Program-made: the position numbers and the translations under genes
Notes under the pieces: generated by a model
What the model saw: the letters and a program-made list of their open reading frames with translations, nothing else
Told to the model about the DNA's origin: nothing
The model's database searches: none
In this document: positions 10,387 to 20,192 of the stretch, piece by piece
Layout of the letters: each line of letters starts with the position of its first letter
Position numbering within the stretch: the stretch's first letter is position 1
IMG/VR virus record: IMGVR_UViG_3300046529_000469
Coordinates: 1 to 49,733 of that record
Reading direction: 5' to 3' (one strand)
DNA from: a virus
DNA: 49,733 nucleotides

Positions 10387-11592
10387 ATGGCCGACGACGC
10401 CGCGTCCGCGCCGGCGGCACCGGCGCCCGACCAGCTTCCGGGGCCGGTCTTCAACCCGGACGAGATCGCGACCGTCGTCGTCGATGGTCGCAGGTTTCAA
10501 AGCTGGAAATCCGTTTGGGTGCAGCATCGATGGGCCGAGGCTTATCCGCTGTTCCGCTTTACGTCCGCGGACATCGAGCAAGTGCCGGCCGATTGGCAAA
10601 AGCTGCAATTCAAGCCGGGCGACGAGTGCGCGATCTATCTCGGCAATGAGCTCGCGATCACCGGCGTCATCGTCACGCGCCAGACCGCCTATTCCAAGGA
10701 AAGCAAGGGCATTCAGTTCCAGGGCATCGGCGTCACGTGGTATGCGGCGCGCGCGAGCGTCATCCACAAGACCGGCAATTTCGACAACAAATCATTCATG
10801 CAAATCGCCGAGGAAGTGCTGGCGCCGACCGGGATCAAGATCATACCGATCGGCAACGTCAACGCAGAGCCGTTCGTCAAATGCCAGGTCGAGCCGGGCG
10901 AGACGATCTGGAATTTCCTCGAACGCCTGGCGCGCCCGCGCGGCATCGTGATGGGGAGCGACAAAGACGGCAACTTCTTGGCGATCGACGACCATACGAT
11001 GCCGATCAGCGCGAGCTTGGTCGAAGGCGTCAACATCATAAGTTGCCAGGCGGTCATCTCGATCGAGAACATCTTTACCGACTACATTATCCGCGGCCAG
11101 ACCGCGGCCAGCGACACGCAGAACATGGCGGCGGCTTCCGAGCAGGAGGCGCACTATCCCGGCACCGCGAAACGCTACTCGCCGGTGCTGACGCCGGCCG
11201 AGCAACCCGTGTGGAGCATCGGCGAGCTGCAAGAGCGCGCCAAGAACGAGTCGATATGGCACGAGGGCACCATCATCGAGGCGACCATCGTCGTGCAAGG
11301 CTGGATGCGGCCAGGCACGCATCAGCTATGGCGCGCCGGCGATGACGTGAGCGTCAAATCACCGATGGCGATGCTCGACATGGTCCTCAAGATCAGGACC
11401 ATCACGTTTACGCAAGACCGCAATCAAGGAACGCTAACGGCGCTCGAGCTGGTCGCACCGTGGTTGCTCAAGGATGCCGGCGACTTTGACGTCAGCAATC
11501 CAACCGCGCCGCAGGCGCCCGATGCAAACGCCACGCCGGCGGCGCCGGTAACATCGCCGAGCGAGCCGCCGCCGCCAAACTTGGAGGAATAA
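10387..11592 (+). CDS. Baseplate hub protein (Mu gp44 / gpP-like)
   Basis: This 401-aa protein resembles the late-control/gp44 family that forms the trimeric hub between tail tube and spike. Diagnostic segments are 'FRFTSADIEQVPADWQKLQF' near the N-terminus, 'QIAEEVLAPTGIKIIPIGN' in the middle, and a C-terminal OB-like stretch 'WRAGDDVSVKSPMAMLDM'. The last 30 residues are Pro/Ala-rich. The ATG abuts the previous stop and a spike gene follows after two bases. Confidence 0.87.
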   Translation: MADDAASAPAAPAPDQLPGPVFNPDEIATVVVDGRRFQSWKSVWVQHRWAEAYPLFRFTSADIEQVPADWQKLQFKPGDECAIYLGNELAITGVIVTRQTAYSKESKGIQFQGIGVTWYAARASVIHKTGNFDNKSFMQIAEEVLAPTGIKIIPIGNVNAEPFVKCQVEPGETIWNFLERLARPRGIVMGSDKDGNFLAIDDHTMPISASLVEGVNIISCQAVISIENIFTDYIIRGQTAASDTQNMAAASEQEAHYPGTAKRYSPVLTPAEQPVWSIGELQERAKNESIWHEGTIIEATIVVQGWMRPGTHQLWRAGDDVSVKSPMAMLDMVLKIRTITFTQDRNQGTLTALELVAPWLLKDAGDFDVSNPTAPQAPDANATPAAPVTSPSEPPPPNLEE

Positions 11593-11594
11593 GG

Positions 11595-12518
11595 ATGCAT
11601 CGCGCTACGCCGCTCAATACCAGCTTCCGCGCCTACTCGTCGGGCGGCGCCCGCACCATGATCAGCGGGGCCGACGACGGCAAAATGATGCAGGAGATGG
11701 CCGGCAACTTTATGAAGGGCGAGACCCGCGACAAGGTCGAGTCGCCGCAGAACTACGGGTTCTCGTCGGTGGTGCGCGCCGCCACCAAAGACGCGCAGGG
11801 AATGATCAAGGAAGCCGCCGAGGGGTTTATCAGCTTCATCGGCGGCAACCGATCGTTTCCGGTCTGCGCCATCATGGACGACCGGCGCCATCGCCCGATG
11901 GGTTTGAAGGAAGGCGAGAACGCGCAATATGACGACCTTGGGCAGATGACGTTGTTGCGCCGCGCCGGCTTGTTCCTGTTGTCGCTCGACGGGCCGGACG
12001 ATAGCCAGAAGCAAAGCGGCGGCGGCCAGGGCGGCAGCGGCGGGTCGAGCGGGCAGCAACAAACCGTCAAACGCTTTGTTTCGATCCGGCACGTCGAAAA
12101 GAAAAAGCAGCAACGTAAAGGCGGCAGCGTTTCCAGCGCCGACGGCTCGAGCTCGAGCAGCGGAAGCGGCGGCATCGGTAGCGCGCGCGATACGAGCGGA
12201 GGAAGCGGTAGCGGCCAGAGCGGCGGACAGAGCCAACAAGATTTCAAGCACGAAGGCGAGAGCGTCAATCACGAAATCCGCGTCAGCAAGGGCCGCATCG
12301 AGTTCCGCTCGGGCGACAGCGTGGTCGGTTACTACGACGGCCAAAACAAGACCTGGGTCTTCATCGGCAAGATCAAGCTCGGCACCGAGAGCGCCTCGCA
12401 TCCCGTCTACGGCGTCAATCAAGGGCTCGGCCACACGACCGATCCCAACGGCAACGATGCGGTGCTGGTCAACGCGCCGAAGCCGGGGCCGCCGACCTCG
12501 CTGGACACGAAGCCTTAA
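11595..12518 (+). CDS. Baseplate spike protein (Mu gp45 / gpV-like)
   Basis: This 307-aa protein fits the membrane-piercing spike of Mu-like baseplates. The core has the gp45 landmarks 'DDRRHRPMGLKEGENAQYDD' and a C-terminal beta-prism region from 'NHEIRVSKGRIEFRSGD' to 'KIKLGTESASHPV'. It carries an N-terminal extension and a Ser/Gly-rich low-complexity insert (about residues 140-215) absent from Mu gp45. GGAGG precedes ATG 11595. Confidence 0.85.
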   Translation: MHRATPLNTSFRAYSSGGARTMISGADDGKMMQEMAGNFMKGETRDKVESPQNYGFSSVVRAATKDAQGMIKEAAEGFISFIGGNRSFPVCAIMDDRRHRPMGLKEGENAQYDDLGQMTLLRRAGLFLLSLDGPDDSQKQSGGGQGGSGGSSGQQQTVKRFVSIRHVEKKKQQRKGGSVSSADGSSSSSGSGGIGSARDTSGGSGSGQSGGQSQQDFKHEGESVNHEIRVSKGRIEFRSGDSVVGYYDGQNKTWVFIGKIKLGTESASHPVYGVNQGLGHTTDPNGNDAVLVNAPKPGPPTSLDTKP

Positions 12519-12522
12519 AGCG

Positions 12523-13026
12523 ATGCCCGACATCCGGCTTGTCCAGCGCACCGATTTTCCGGGCCGCACATCGGTTTCGGTCGATTGGCTGTTGCTGGGC
12601 GACGGCACGCTCGACGATACCGAGGCGCTCGCGACCGCGGTCATCGTCGCGCTCGGCACCGATCGCCTGGCGTCGATCGACGACGAGCTGCCCGACCCGG
12701 ACTCGACCGATCGGCGCGGCTGGTGGGGCGACCTCGACGCGCAGGAGATATGGGGCGGCTGGGAAATAGGCTCGCGCCTTTGGCTGATGCAGCGCGCGAA
12801 AATCACTGGTTCGAATGCCGCGGTCGGCTCAACGCTCGTTCGCGTCAAGCATTATATCCAAGAGGCAATCCAGCCGTTTCTCTCGCTGCGCATTGGCACG
12901 TCGATGGACGTGCAAGTCGAGCGGTTCGATACCCAGCGCATCGACGCCTTGGTGCGCCTCTATCGCGGGCCGCTCACCGCGGTCGAGCTCCGCTATCAAA
13001 TCCTCTGGCAAGACATCATCGAGTGA
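12523..13026 (+). CDS. Baseplate wedge protein (Mu gp46 / gp25-like)
   Basis: This 167-aa protein fits the GP46 family (PF07409). It contains 'RRGWWGDLDAQEIWGGWEIG', the hallmark WWGD motif, followed by 'SRLWLMQRAKIT' and an ending with 'VELRYQILWQDII'. ATG 12523 lies four bases after the spike stop. The longer reading frame upstream overlaps the spike gene and is rejected. It precedes the gp47/baseplate J gene as in Mu. Confidence 0.88.
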   Translation: MPDIRLVQRTDFPGRTSVSVDWLLLGDGTLDDTEALATAVIVALGTDRLASIDDELPDPDSTDRRGWWGDLDAQEIWGGWEIGSRLWLMQRAKITGSNAAVGSTLVRVKHYIQEAIQPFLSLRIGTSMDVQVERFDTQRIDALVRLYRGPLTAVELRYQILWQDIIE

Positions 13027-13032
13027 CGCCGC

Positions 13033-14121
13033 ATGCCGTGGTCAACGCCGACGCTCAAATCCGTTCGTAGCCAAGTCCGCGATTTCATCCGCGGCTCGCT
13101 GCCGGGCGCCGACGCGAGCGTGCCGAATTCGGTCTTGCGCGTCATGTCCGATACGCAGGGCGCGCTCTGCCATCTCAATCTGCAATATCTCGACTGGCTG
13201 GCGCTGCAATTGATGCCGGACACGGCCGAGACGGAATGGCTCGACCGGCACGGCGACATCTGGCTCACCAATTCGGACGGCTCGACCGGCCGCAAGTCGG
13301 CGACGCTGGCCAGCGGGACCGCGAGCTTCCAAGGCCTCGTCGATGGCGCGCTCCTCCCGATGGGGACGCAGCTCTCGGCGGGCGGCACGCCGGCGGTCGG
13401 CTACGAGACGACGCAGGACATCACGACCTCGAGCTCGGCCCTGGTCGTCGGGCCGATCCGCGCGCTCGATCCCGGCTCGGCCGGCAATCAAGTGGACGGC
13501 GCCGTGCTGACGATCGCGCCCGGCGTCGCCAACATCGATAACTCGGCGACGGTCGTTCATCTCACCGGCGGCGTCGATACCGAGACCGACGACCAGCTTC
13601 GCGCCCGGATATTGCTGCGCATTCGCCAGCCGCCGATGGGCGGCGCGCAGGCCGATTACGTCAATTGGGCGCTCGCGGTGCCTGGCGTGACGCGCGCCTG
13701 GGCCGCGCCCGAGCAAGGACCGGGCACGATGACTGTTCGCTTCCTGATGGACGATCTGCGCGCCGACGATGACGGCTGGCCGACGCCGGACGACGTGCAA
13801 GCGGTCGCGGACTACATCGACGTGATGCGGCCGGTCACGGTGAAGGACTGCTACGTGGTGGCGCCGATTAAGGAGTTCATCGACATCACGATCGCAAACC
13901 TCGAGCCGGACACGTCGGAGGCGCAGGCCGAAATAGAGCAGAGCGTCCGCGATATGCTGTTCGCCAAGGCCGCGCCTGGTCAGACCATCTATGCGTCCTG
14001 GGTGAGCTACGCGATCATGAGCGCGCCGAGCGTTCAATCGTTCCAGCTCGTCACGACCGCCGATTACGTGATGCCATCGCTCGGTCATATGGCGGTGCTC
14101 GAAACGATCCTCTACCAATGA
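13033..14121 (+). CDS. Baseplate J-like protein (Mu gp47)
   Basis: This 362-aa wedge protein of the contractile baseplate has the usual length. Visible family features are 'QYLDWLALQLMPDTAETEWL' near residue 50, 'TGRKSATLASGTASFQG', 'GGVDTETDDQLRARILLRIR' and 'PMGGAQADYVNWALAVPGVT'. These match baseplate J (PF04865). It overlaps the next gene by four bases (ATGA). Confidence 0.92.
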   Translation: MPWSTPTLKSVRSQVRDFIRGSLPGADASVPNSVLRVMSDTQGALCHLNLQYLDWLALQLMPDTAETEWLDRHGDIWLTNSDGSTGRKSATLASGTASFQGLVDGALLPMGTQLSAGGTPAVGYETTQDITTSSSALVVGPIRALDPGSAGNQVDGAVLTIAPGVANIDNSATVVHLTGGVDTETDDQLRARILLRIRQPPMGGAQADYVNWALAVPGVTRAWAAPEQGPGTMTVRFLMDDLRADDDGWPTPDDVQAVADYIDVMRPVTVKDCYVVAPIKEFIDITIANLEPDTSEAQAEIEQSVRDMLFAKAAPGQTIYASWVSYAIMSAPSVQSFQLVTTADYVMPSLGHMAVLETILYQ

Positions 14122-14921
14122 CGCAGGCGTTAGGCTTCTGGGCAGAGCCGCTGCCGACCGACCGGCATATCCGGCGCAGCGGCGACGACTACACGCAGGC
14201 GTTTCTATCGCTCCTTCCGCAAGGCCAGGCGTGGCCGAAGCACGATGTCGGCGGCGTGCTGTTCGGCGTCTGCGACGGGCTCTCGCAGTATTGGGGTTTC
14301 GTGGACGGGCGCGCCGGCGATCTGCTCGAGCGCGAGAGCGACCCGCGGCAGACGGTCGAGCTCCTGCCCGATTGGGAACGCAACTTCGGCCTGCCCGATC
14401 CTTGCTACGCCGAGCCGCAGACCATAGGGCAGCGCCAGCTCGCGCTCGTCATGCGGATGACGATGCAAGGCGGGCAATCGCGCCAGTTTTTCATCAATGT
14501 CGCGGCGATGCTCGGCTACGACATAACGATTACTGAATATCGCACGTTCGTTTGTGGCATCGATCGTTGCGGAGATAATCGCGTCTACGGCGACGGCTCC
14601 GATCCGATGTACAACGAATGGGGCATCCCGATCAAAAATCCGAATGGGCAGAACGTCGCCGGCGGCGAGCTGTCGGAATATCCGTATTACGGGCTCGGGC
14701 CTGAAACCAACCGTTTCTATTGGACGGTGCATGTCCATCAAGCCGCGCTGACGTGGTTCCGCGTTACCAAGGGCCAGACTGGCGTCGATCCGCATTTGCG
14801 CATTGGGCTCGCGACCGATCTTGAATGTTTGTTAAATCGCTGGAAGCCGGCGCACACCGAAATCATCTTCGACTATTCCGGTATTGGAAAGCCGGGCGAT
14901 CCAATGGCAGGGACACCATGA
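14118..14921 (+). CDS. Baseplate-fibre connector (Mu gp48 / DUF2313-like)
   Basis: This 267-aa protein resembles YmfQ/DUF2313 (PF10076), which links baseplate wedge to tail fibre. Key segments are 'DDYTQAFLSLLPQGQAWP', 'LLPDWERNFGLPDPCYAE' and a C-terminal 'LECLLNRWKPAHTEIIFDYS'. The start overlaps the stop of the gp47-like gene. It is the last conserved baseplate gene before the fibre module. Confidence 0.88.
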   Translation: MTQALGFWAEPLPTDRHIRRSGDDYTQAFLSLLPQGQAWPKHDVGGVLFGVCDGLSQYWGFVDGRAGDLLERESDPRQTVELLPDWERNFGLPDPCYAEPQTIGQRQLALVMRMTMQGGQSRQFFINVAAMLGYDITITEYRTFVCGIDRCGDNRVYGDGSDPMYNEWGIPIKNPNGQNVAGGELSEYPYYGLGPETNRFYWTVHVHQAALTWFRVTKGQTGVDPHLRIGLATDLECLLNRWKPAHTEIIFDYSGIGKPGDPMAGTP

Positions 14922-14931
14922 GGCAACGGCA

Positions 14932-16239
14932 ATGAAATACGAGCAACCGTTCGGCGTCAGCGACCCCAACGCCTCCTATATCAACGGCAATCCATCGACC
15001 GGGACGATGGGCTCGATCCCGCCGGCGGCTTCGATCGAGAACCCGCAGCGCGAGATCGTCAATTTCATTGCCGATGCTAATTTGGTGCCGGCCGATACCG
15101 ACCTGCATCAGCTTGGCAGATCGGTGCAGAGCAACGGGGTTATCTACTGCGACGATCAGGGAACGCAAAACCAGTTGGCGATAACTTTGAGCCCGCCGAT
15201 CACCGCGCTGATCAAGGGAATGGTATTCATCGTCAAGTCGCCGATCTCAAACACCGGGCCGTCAACGCTCAAGGTCAATGCGCTTGCGCCGATTGCCATC
15301 GTGCGCTCGACGGATCAGGCGCCGCTTACCCTTGGCGACATCTCGGCGAATTGTCTGCAAGCGTATGGTTACGACGGCACGCATTTTCAGATGGTCTGGT
15401 CGCAACGCCAGCCGGGCGCGCCGATCTACCTGACCGCACCGCAGACTTATTATGTCAATGGTACAACCGGACAGGACACTTACGACGGCACGACGGCACT
15501 TGTCGGAGGCGGTCATGGGCCGTTCAAGACGATCCAGAAGGCGTGCAATCAAATACCGCTCTACAACATGAACGGCTACAACGTCACGATCAATGTTGCG
15601 GACGGCACCTACGCGAACTTTGTCGTCCCGCCGCAGAACGGTTCCGGCAACGTAATCCTAAACGGCAACACATCAAATCCAGCCGCTTGCTCGGTTGTCG
15701 GCACCAACGTCACGGCAATTTTGGTGCGATCAGGCAATTATTGTATCATCGACGGATTTAAGGTGTCGGCCTCCGGGCCGTCAACTCCTGGCGATGTCAT
15801 AGCCGGCGTCTGGGCTCAATTAGGCGGCACGTGGGCTTATCTGGAGCACATGGAGTTCGGCACCTGTACGGGGCCGCACATGTTTGCTCAATTCGCCGGG
15901 ACCATCGCAAATCTAAATCCGCATTCACCTTGGAAAATCACCGGCAATGCAACCTATTTCGCTCGCGCCGACGGTGGCGGCTCGACAATCGGCAGCAACG
16001 CCTTTGCCGGCCCCGATGTCACTATCCCTGGGGCGATCTACTTCAGCGGCGCATTCATTGAAGCCTCCTACGCCGGCGCAGCCGGTCTTGTATTCGGGGC
16101 GCTGACGGGCGCGGCCAATGTGACTGGGTTCAAATTCCTGGTGTCGCTGAATGGCGTGATCGTGAGCGGTGGCGGCGGCGTGAATTATTACCCAGGAACG
16201 GGCGCCGGAACGGCCTCAAGCGGAGGGCAATATTTATGA
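14932..16239 (+). CDS. Tail fibre/spike with predicted parallel beta-helix
   Basis: This 435-aa protein follows the DUF2313 protein. ATG 14932 has GAGG eight bases upstream, so the 16 upstream codons are not used here. The N-terminal 170 residues look like an attachment domain ('SIPPAASIENPQREIVNFIA'). From about residue 173 the pattern 'YYVNGTTGQDTYDGTTALVG' then 'GPFKTIQKACNQIP' is typical of pectate-lyase-like right-handed beta-helices. The C-terminus is Gly-rich. No catalytic residues were identified, so it may bind or degrade surface polysaccharide. Confidence 0.72.
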   Translation: MKYEQPFGVSDPNASYINGNPSTGTMGSIPPAASIENPQREIVNFIADANLVPADTDLHQLGRSVQSNGVIYCDDQGTQNQLAITLSPPITALIKGMVFIVKSPISNTGPSTLKVNALAPIAIVRSTDQAPLTLGDISANCLQAYGYDGTHFQMVWSQRQPGAPIYLTAPQTYYVNGTTGQDTYDGTTALVGGGHGPFKTIQKACNQIPLYNMNGYNVTINVADGTYANFVVPPQNGSGNVILNGNTSNPAACSVVGTNVTAILVRSGNYCIIDGFKVSASGPSTPGDVIAGVWAQLGGTWAYLEHMEFGTCTGPHMFAQFAGTIANLNPHSPWKITGNATYFARADGGGSTIGSNAFAGPDVTIPGAIYFSGAFIEASYAGAAGLVFGALTGAANVTGFKFLVSLNGVIVSGGGGVNYYPGTGAGTASSGGQYL

Positions 16240-16784
16240 TCACGGGCAATCTTTCCGATTGGTACTGGTTCGTGGCTGGCGATCAAGCAAACGTCTGGTC
16301 GAGCGCCCGCGCGATGTCGGTTCCGGTCGATGATCAGCAATACCAAGATTGGTTGGCGATGGGGTACCGATACACAACGCCGATCGGCTCGATGGCTGAA
16401 CTGCGGTCGGTGCTCGCGGTGCAGTATCCGCCGGGCACGCTGGAAACTTATGCGGCCTATTTGCGCTCCAATAAGGCGAGCGGCGGCTGCACAATCGGCG
16501 GCGAGCCGTACCTGACCGATCCTGTGTCGCGAAACACTGTTGCCAGCGCGCACGACTATGCAGTGGCAAATCCCGGTCACATCACCGATTGGAAACTGGC
16601 CGATGGCACGTTCATTCAATTGGACGAGCCTGGGCTTGCGCATGTGCTCCAAGAGATGGCGACGTTCGTGCAGACCTGTTTCTCATGCGAGAGCACCACG
16701 CTCGCGGGCATCACCGGCGGCACGATCACGAGTCTGGCGCAGATCGATGCTGCCTTCGCCGCCATCTCAAATGTGCTCCCATAG
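16236..16784 (+). CDS. DUF4376-like tail fibre-associated protein
   Basis: This 182-aa protein overlaps the beta-helix gene by four bases. The C-terminal half has 'ITDWKLADGTFIQLDEPGLA' and 'ATFVQTCFSCESTTLAGI', which resemble DUF4376 (PF14301), common at the ends of phage tail fibre proteins or as separate small proteins beside them. The N-terminus ('NLSDWYWFVAGDQANVWSSA') looks like a short beta module. It probably assists or caps the fibre; this is inference. Confidence 0.65.
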   Translation: MITGNLSDWYWFVAGDQANVWSSARAMSVPVDDQQYQDWLAMGYRYTTPIGSMAELRSVLAVQYPPGTLETYAAYLRSNKASGGCTIGGEPYLTDPVSRNTVASAHDYAVANPGHITDWKLADGTFIQLDEPGLAHVLQEMATFVQTCFSCESTTLAGITGGTITSLAQIDAAFAAISNVLP

Positions 16785-16796
16785 AGATTAGCCGCA

Positions 16797-17156
16797 ATGG
16801 CAATCGTCAACATAACCGTCGATAACGACGCTGACTTCTATCAACTATTCCAATACGTCTCGACCAATCCCGATGGCAGCATCGGGCAACCGATCAACAT
16901 GACCGGCGCCGCGCTGGAAATGATGCTACGCAGGCATGCGGCGGACGACACCGCGGTGCTTCGGCTGGCAACGGACAGCGGCGAGTTTGTGCTGACCGAC
17001 CCGATCAACGGCTACTTCACGCTGAAGATTACCCAGGCCGTGCTCGAGCAGCTCGGCATCGGCAGCTATGACCAATCAAACATCATGGCGCTCGGCGGCC
17101 TCAAAACGAAGGTATGGGGCGGAACGATCGTCGTCAATCCGGGGCCGACGCGATGA
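16797..17156 (+). CDS. Conserved-looking beta-sandwich protein beside the tail fibre
   Basis: This 119-aa protein has no signature I can name. It begins '[20 protein letters not shown]' and contains a '[19 protein letters not shown]' strand-turn-helix, a pattern seen in small phage proteins placed before collagen-like fibres and loosely like BppU N-terminal domains. It overlaps the fibre ATG by four bases, so expression is coupled. It may be an adaptor for the fibre. Confidence 0.55.
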   Translation: MAIVNITVDNDADFYQLFQYVSTNPDGSIGQPINMTGAALEMMLRRHAADDTAVLRLATDSGEFVLTDPINGYFTLKITQAVLEQLGIGSYDQSNIMALGGLKTKVWGGTIVVNPGPTR

Positions 17157-19444
17157 ACTCCGTCGAGGTCATCACCGATCCTCCCATCACCGTCGCGGCC
17201 GATGTCGCCGATGCGCTCGTGCTGCTCGGCCCCGGCGATGTGGAGACGATCATAACGGGCGTGCAGGGACCGCCCGGCCCTCCCGGCCCGGCCGGCGGCC
17301 CGCCTGGACCGTCTGGCCCGCCCGGCCCGCAGGGACCATCCGGTGGGCCGCCCGGCCCAGCGGGGCCGCAGGGCATTCAAGGGCCGCAGGGTCCGGCGGG
17401 GCCGCAGGGAGCGGCCTCGACCGCACCGGGGCCGCAGGGACCGCCAGGGCCGCAAGGGCAACAGGGACCGGCCTCGACCGTGCCGGGACCGCAGGGACCG
17501 CAAGGCGCGCAGGGCGCGCAGGGATCGCCGGGCGCGCAGGGGCCGACCGGAGTGACGGGCGGGCAAGGCCCGGCCGGGCCGCCTGGACAGACAGGTCCGC
17601 AGGGGGCCACGGGTGCGGCATCCACGGTGCCGGGGCCGCCGGGCGTGGACGGCAATACCGTGCTCTATGGCGCGGCCGATCCGGTCGCTGCGACCGGCGC
17701 CAACGGCAATTTCTTCATCAACACGACTTCGCATTTTATGTTTGGTCCGAAGTCTGCCGGCGCTTGGCCGGCCGGCGCTTCGATGATTGGGCCGGAAGGC
17801 CCGACAGGGCAAACCGGAGCGCAAGGATCGGCGGGCGCAACGGGAACCCGAGGTAGTCTCTGGTATGAAGGCATTGGTCCGCCTCCAACGGGAAGTGCGA
17901 CAGAAACATGGAATGCGGCCGACCTTTCCGCAGTCACGCTGACCAACAACAATCTAACCGCTACGGGGACGGCGGCAGGAGGCGTGCGCAGCACTGCCGG
18001 GCTGAGTTCCGGCAAACTTTATTACGAAGGCAAGATAACCGCCATTCAAACTAACAGTTTGGGGATTGGCATCTGCACGGCAGGTGCGAATTTGGCAACA
18101 ATCAATACAGCGTATGCCAATGCCGCTGCAGTAAATAGATTGGGGATCATATTTCTCAACGGTAGCAACTCTGGCGTTTCGCTGGGCATGCGAGCGGTCA
18201 ACGATATTATCGGACTTGCTGTTGATTTAACCGCGCGCCTGATCTGGTTTCGGGTCGCGCCGGCCGGAAACTGGAACGCCAGCGGGACTGCAAACCCGGC
18301 GACCGGCGCAGGCGGCATCAGCATCAGTGTTTTAACCGGAGCAGTATTTTGCCTTTTTTCATCTGGCGCTAACGGCGACGCAGTCACCGCGAATTTGGGC
18401 GCCAGTGCATTCAGCGGGGCTGTGCCATCGGGCTTTTCCGCAGGCTGGTTCGCGCCTGCGATCAGTGGGCTGCTCGTCGGCGACAACTATCTCAACGGCA
18501 GCAACGGCGATGTCTACACGCTGACCGCAACGGGCTGGGGTTCGCCGGTCGGCAATATCCGCGGACCGCAAGGGCCAGCGGGAGCAGGTTCGCCTTCAAC
18601 TGTCCCGCCGATCATGGACGGCGTTGCGACGGTCGGCATTTCAACCAACTTCTCCCGCGAAGATCACGTTCATCCAAGCGATACATCTCGCGCGCCCCTC
18701 GCATCGCCGGCCTTGACCGGAACCCCAACCGTACCGACCGCAGCGCCCGCAACCAACACAACACAGGCCGCGAGCACCGCGTTCGTCACGGCCGCAGTCG
18801 CAAGCCACCCCTCGGTGCGGGCGATCAGAATGTTCAACGCCAGCGGCACTTACACCCCTACCGTTGGCATGACCACTTGCATCATCGAAATGGTTGGTGC
18901 CGGCGCCGGCGGCAACGGTTACGCAGCCCAAAGCAGCTTTTACGATATCGGCGGCGGCGGCGGATCAGGAGCATATGCGCGCAAATTCGCAACCGCCGCC
19001 CAGATCGGCGCCTCACAAGCCGTGACCGTGGGCGGCGGCGGCCCCGGCGGCCCCGGCACTACGAACAGCGCCGGCTATGCCGGCGGCGATAGCAGCGTCG
19101 GCGTGCTCTGCGTCGCCAAGGGCGCCCCATCGAACGGCAGCGGCTTGGCTCCCGGTGGTGGCGCCGTCCTGGCCGGCTGCGTCGGGGACTTCACCGCCCC
19201 CGGCAGTCCAGGGCAATTCGGCGTTCAAGCAGCCCAGGGCGCCACCGTCTTCACCGGCGGCGCCGGCGGCAGCAGTATGTTGGGACCGGGCGGAATGCAA
19301 ACACAATGGACCGCGACAGTCCTCACCGGCAACAACGCCCTCGGATACGGCGGCGGCGGCTCGGGCGGCTCGATCGGACAAGCCACCGGTGGCGTGGGCG
19401 GCGGCAATGGCGGCAACGGCGTCGTCATGATTACGGAATTTTAG
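17153..19444 (+). CDS. Large collagen-like tail fibre with SPRY-like and Gly-rich tip domains
   Basis: This is a 763-aa modular fibre. A short N-terminal domain (1-35) is followed by collagen G-X-Y repeats (about 36-166), a beta linker, a second short G-X-Y stretch, a SPRY/concanavalin-like domain (about 240-430: '[20 protein letters not shown]', '[13 protein letters not shown]'), another G-X-Y stub near 471, and the common phage motif '[20 protein letters not shown]'. The C-terminal 200 residues are glycine-rich with GGGG and GGGGPGGPG runs, recalling polyglycine-type receptor-binding tips. ATG 17153 overlaps the previous stop. It is the likely receptor-binding protein. Confidence 0.85.
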   Translation: MNSVEVITDPPITVAADVADALVLLGPGDVETIITGVQGPPGPPGPAGGPPGPSGPPGPQGPSGGPPGPAGPQGIQGPQGPAGPQGAASTAPGPQGPPGPQGQQGPASTVPGPQGPQGAQGAQGSPGAQGPTGVTGGQGPAGPPGQTGPQGATGAASTVPGPPGVDGNTVLYGAADPVAATGANGNFFINTTSHFMFGPKSAGAWPAGASMIGPEGPTGQTGAQGSAGATGTRGSLWYEGIGPPPTGSATETWNAADLSAVTLTNNNLTATGTAAGGVRSTAGLSSGKLYYEGKITAIQTNSLGIGICTAGANLATINTAYANAAAVNRLGIIFLNGSNSGVSLGMRAVNDIIGLAVDLTARLIWFRVAPAGNWNASGTANPATGAGGISISVLTGAVFCLFSSGANGDAVTANLGASAFSGAVPSGFSAGWFAPAISGLLVGDNYLNGSNGDVYTLTATGWGSPVGNIRGPQGPAGAGSPSTVPPIMDGVATVGISTNFSREDHVHPSDTSRAPLASPALTGTPTVPTAAPATNTTQAASTAFVTAAVASHPSVRAIRMFNASGTYTPTVGMTTCIIEMVGAGAGGNGYAAQSSFYDIGGGGGSGAYARKFATAAQIGASQAVTVGGGGPGGPGTTNSAGYAGGDSSVGVLCVAKGAPSNGSGLAPGGGAVLAGCVGDFTAPGSPGQFGVQAAQGATVFTGGAGGSSMLGPGGMQTQWTATVLTGNNALGYGGGGSGGSIGQATGGVGGGNGGNGVVMITEF

Positions 19445-19456
19445 GGACAGCGCCGC

Positions 19457-19777
19457 ATGGGCATCTATATCGTAATCGAGCAAGCGACCGGCATCATCGA
19501 CAATCGGATCGTGCTGGACGATCCGGCACAATGGGAACCGCCGGCAGGTCATGTCCTTGTCGAGGAAACGGGCGAGCCGATGGCAATCGGCGGAACATAC
19601 ATTGATGGTGTTTACACGCCGCCGCCGGAACCAGAGCCGGTGCCGGAGCCACCGCTGCCGCCACAAGCCGATCCGCAAACGACCGTGCTCTACGACCACG
19701 AGAACCGGATACGAGCGCAGGAAGGCGCGCCGCCGCTGTCGCTGGCCGAGTTCCTGATTAAGGCCGCTCCCACATGA
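19457..19777 (+). CDS. Small protein downstream of tail fibre, Pro-rich
   Basis: This 106-aa protein begins with a short beta domain ('GIYIVIEQATGIIDNRIVLD'), then has a Pro/Glu-rich linker (residues about 53-72) and a helical C-terminus. Its place directly after the receptor-binding fibre resembles tail fibre assembly proteins, but no family motif is evident. Its stop overlaps the start of the next tiny membrane protein. Confidence 0.6.
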   Translation: MGIYIVIEQATGIIDNRIVLDDPAQWEPPAGHVLVEETGEPMAIGGTYIDGVYTPPPEPEPVPEPPLPPQADPQTTVLYDHENRIRAQEGAPPLSLAEFLIKAAPT

Positions 19778-19881
19778 TGATCCCCGAGAGCTATCGCCCT
19801 TGGCTTCTGCTCGCCGGCTTCCTTCTGATCCTCGTGGGCGGGATCTGGGTCGTGCATACGCTCGAGGCGATGTATCCGTAG
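19774..19881 (+). CDS. Tiny single-span membrane protein (35 aa)
   Basis: Its ATG 19774 overlaps the preceding TGA. The product has a short polar N-terminus (MMIPESYRP), one hydrophobic span 'WLLLAGFLLILVGGIWVV' and a short tail. It sits before a second single-span protein at the end of the late operon. It could be a lysis accessory (holin- or pinholin-type) protein. This is positional inference only. Confidence 0.55.
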   Translation: MMIPESYRPWLLLAGFLLILVGGIWVVHTLEAMYP

Positions 19882-19893
19882 GAAGGCAGAGCG

Positions 19894-20127
19894 ATGGCGC
19901 CGATCGAGGAAACGGGTAAGGCGGTGACGGCGACTCTCGATGCCATGAAATCGACGCCGCTCGCGATCGCGCTCTTGGTGGTCAATGTCGCGTTCCTGGG
20001 GGTCGCCGCTTATGTGCTCGGCGAAGTGGCGGCCAATGCGAGCGAACGCAATAAGGCGCAGCTCGAGCTCATCACCAATCTCGTTCGCGACATCCGTGAT
20101 TGCCGGCAGGGACCGCCGACGCTATAG
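19894..20127 (+). CDS. Single-span membrane protein, holin-like candidate
   Basis: This 77-aa protein has GGAAGG eleven bases before ATG 19894. The N-terminus is amphipathic (residues 1-20), one membrane span follows ('PLAIALLVVNVAFLGVAAYV', about 22-44), then a charged coiled-coil-like tail to residue 70. It is the last gene before the strong terminator at 20160. It could be a holin or other membrane-anchored late protein. A second, two-span candidate lies next to the endolysin at 45112. Confidence 0.65.
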   Translation: MAPIEETGKAVTATLDAMKSTPLAIALLVVNVAFLGVAAYVLGEVAANASERNKAQLELITNLVRDIRDCRQGPPTL

Positions 20128-20159
20128 TCACACGTCAACCCAAACCCACGGCAGCTTTC

Positions 20160-20188
20160 GCCCTCGCGCAATGCGGGGGCTTTTTTTT
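20160..20188 (+). terminator. Rho-independent terminator of the late operon
   Basis: An 8-bp GC-rich stem (GCCCTCGC with GCGGGGGC, one G-U pair) with a GCAAT loop is followed by eight T. It lies 33 bases after the last late gene and just before the 3' end of the opposing HTH gene. Confidence 0.9.
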
Positions 20189-20192
20189 GCCC

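Noticed and set aside
17250-17655. Dense short repeats that might look like a CRISPR array
   Set aside because: They are the G-X-Y collagen codons of the tail fibre, with no constant-length spacers.
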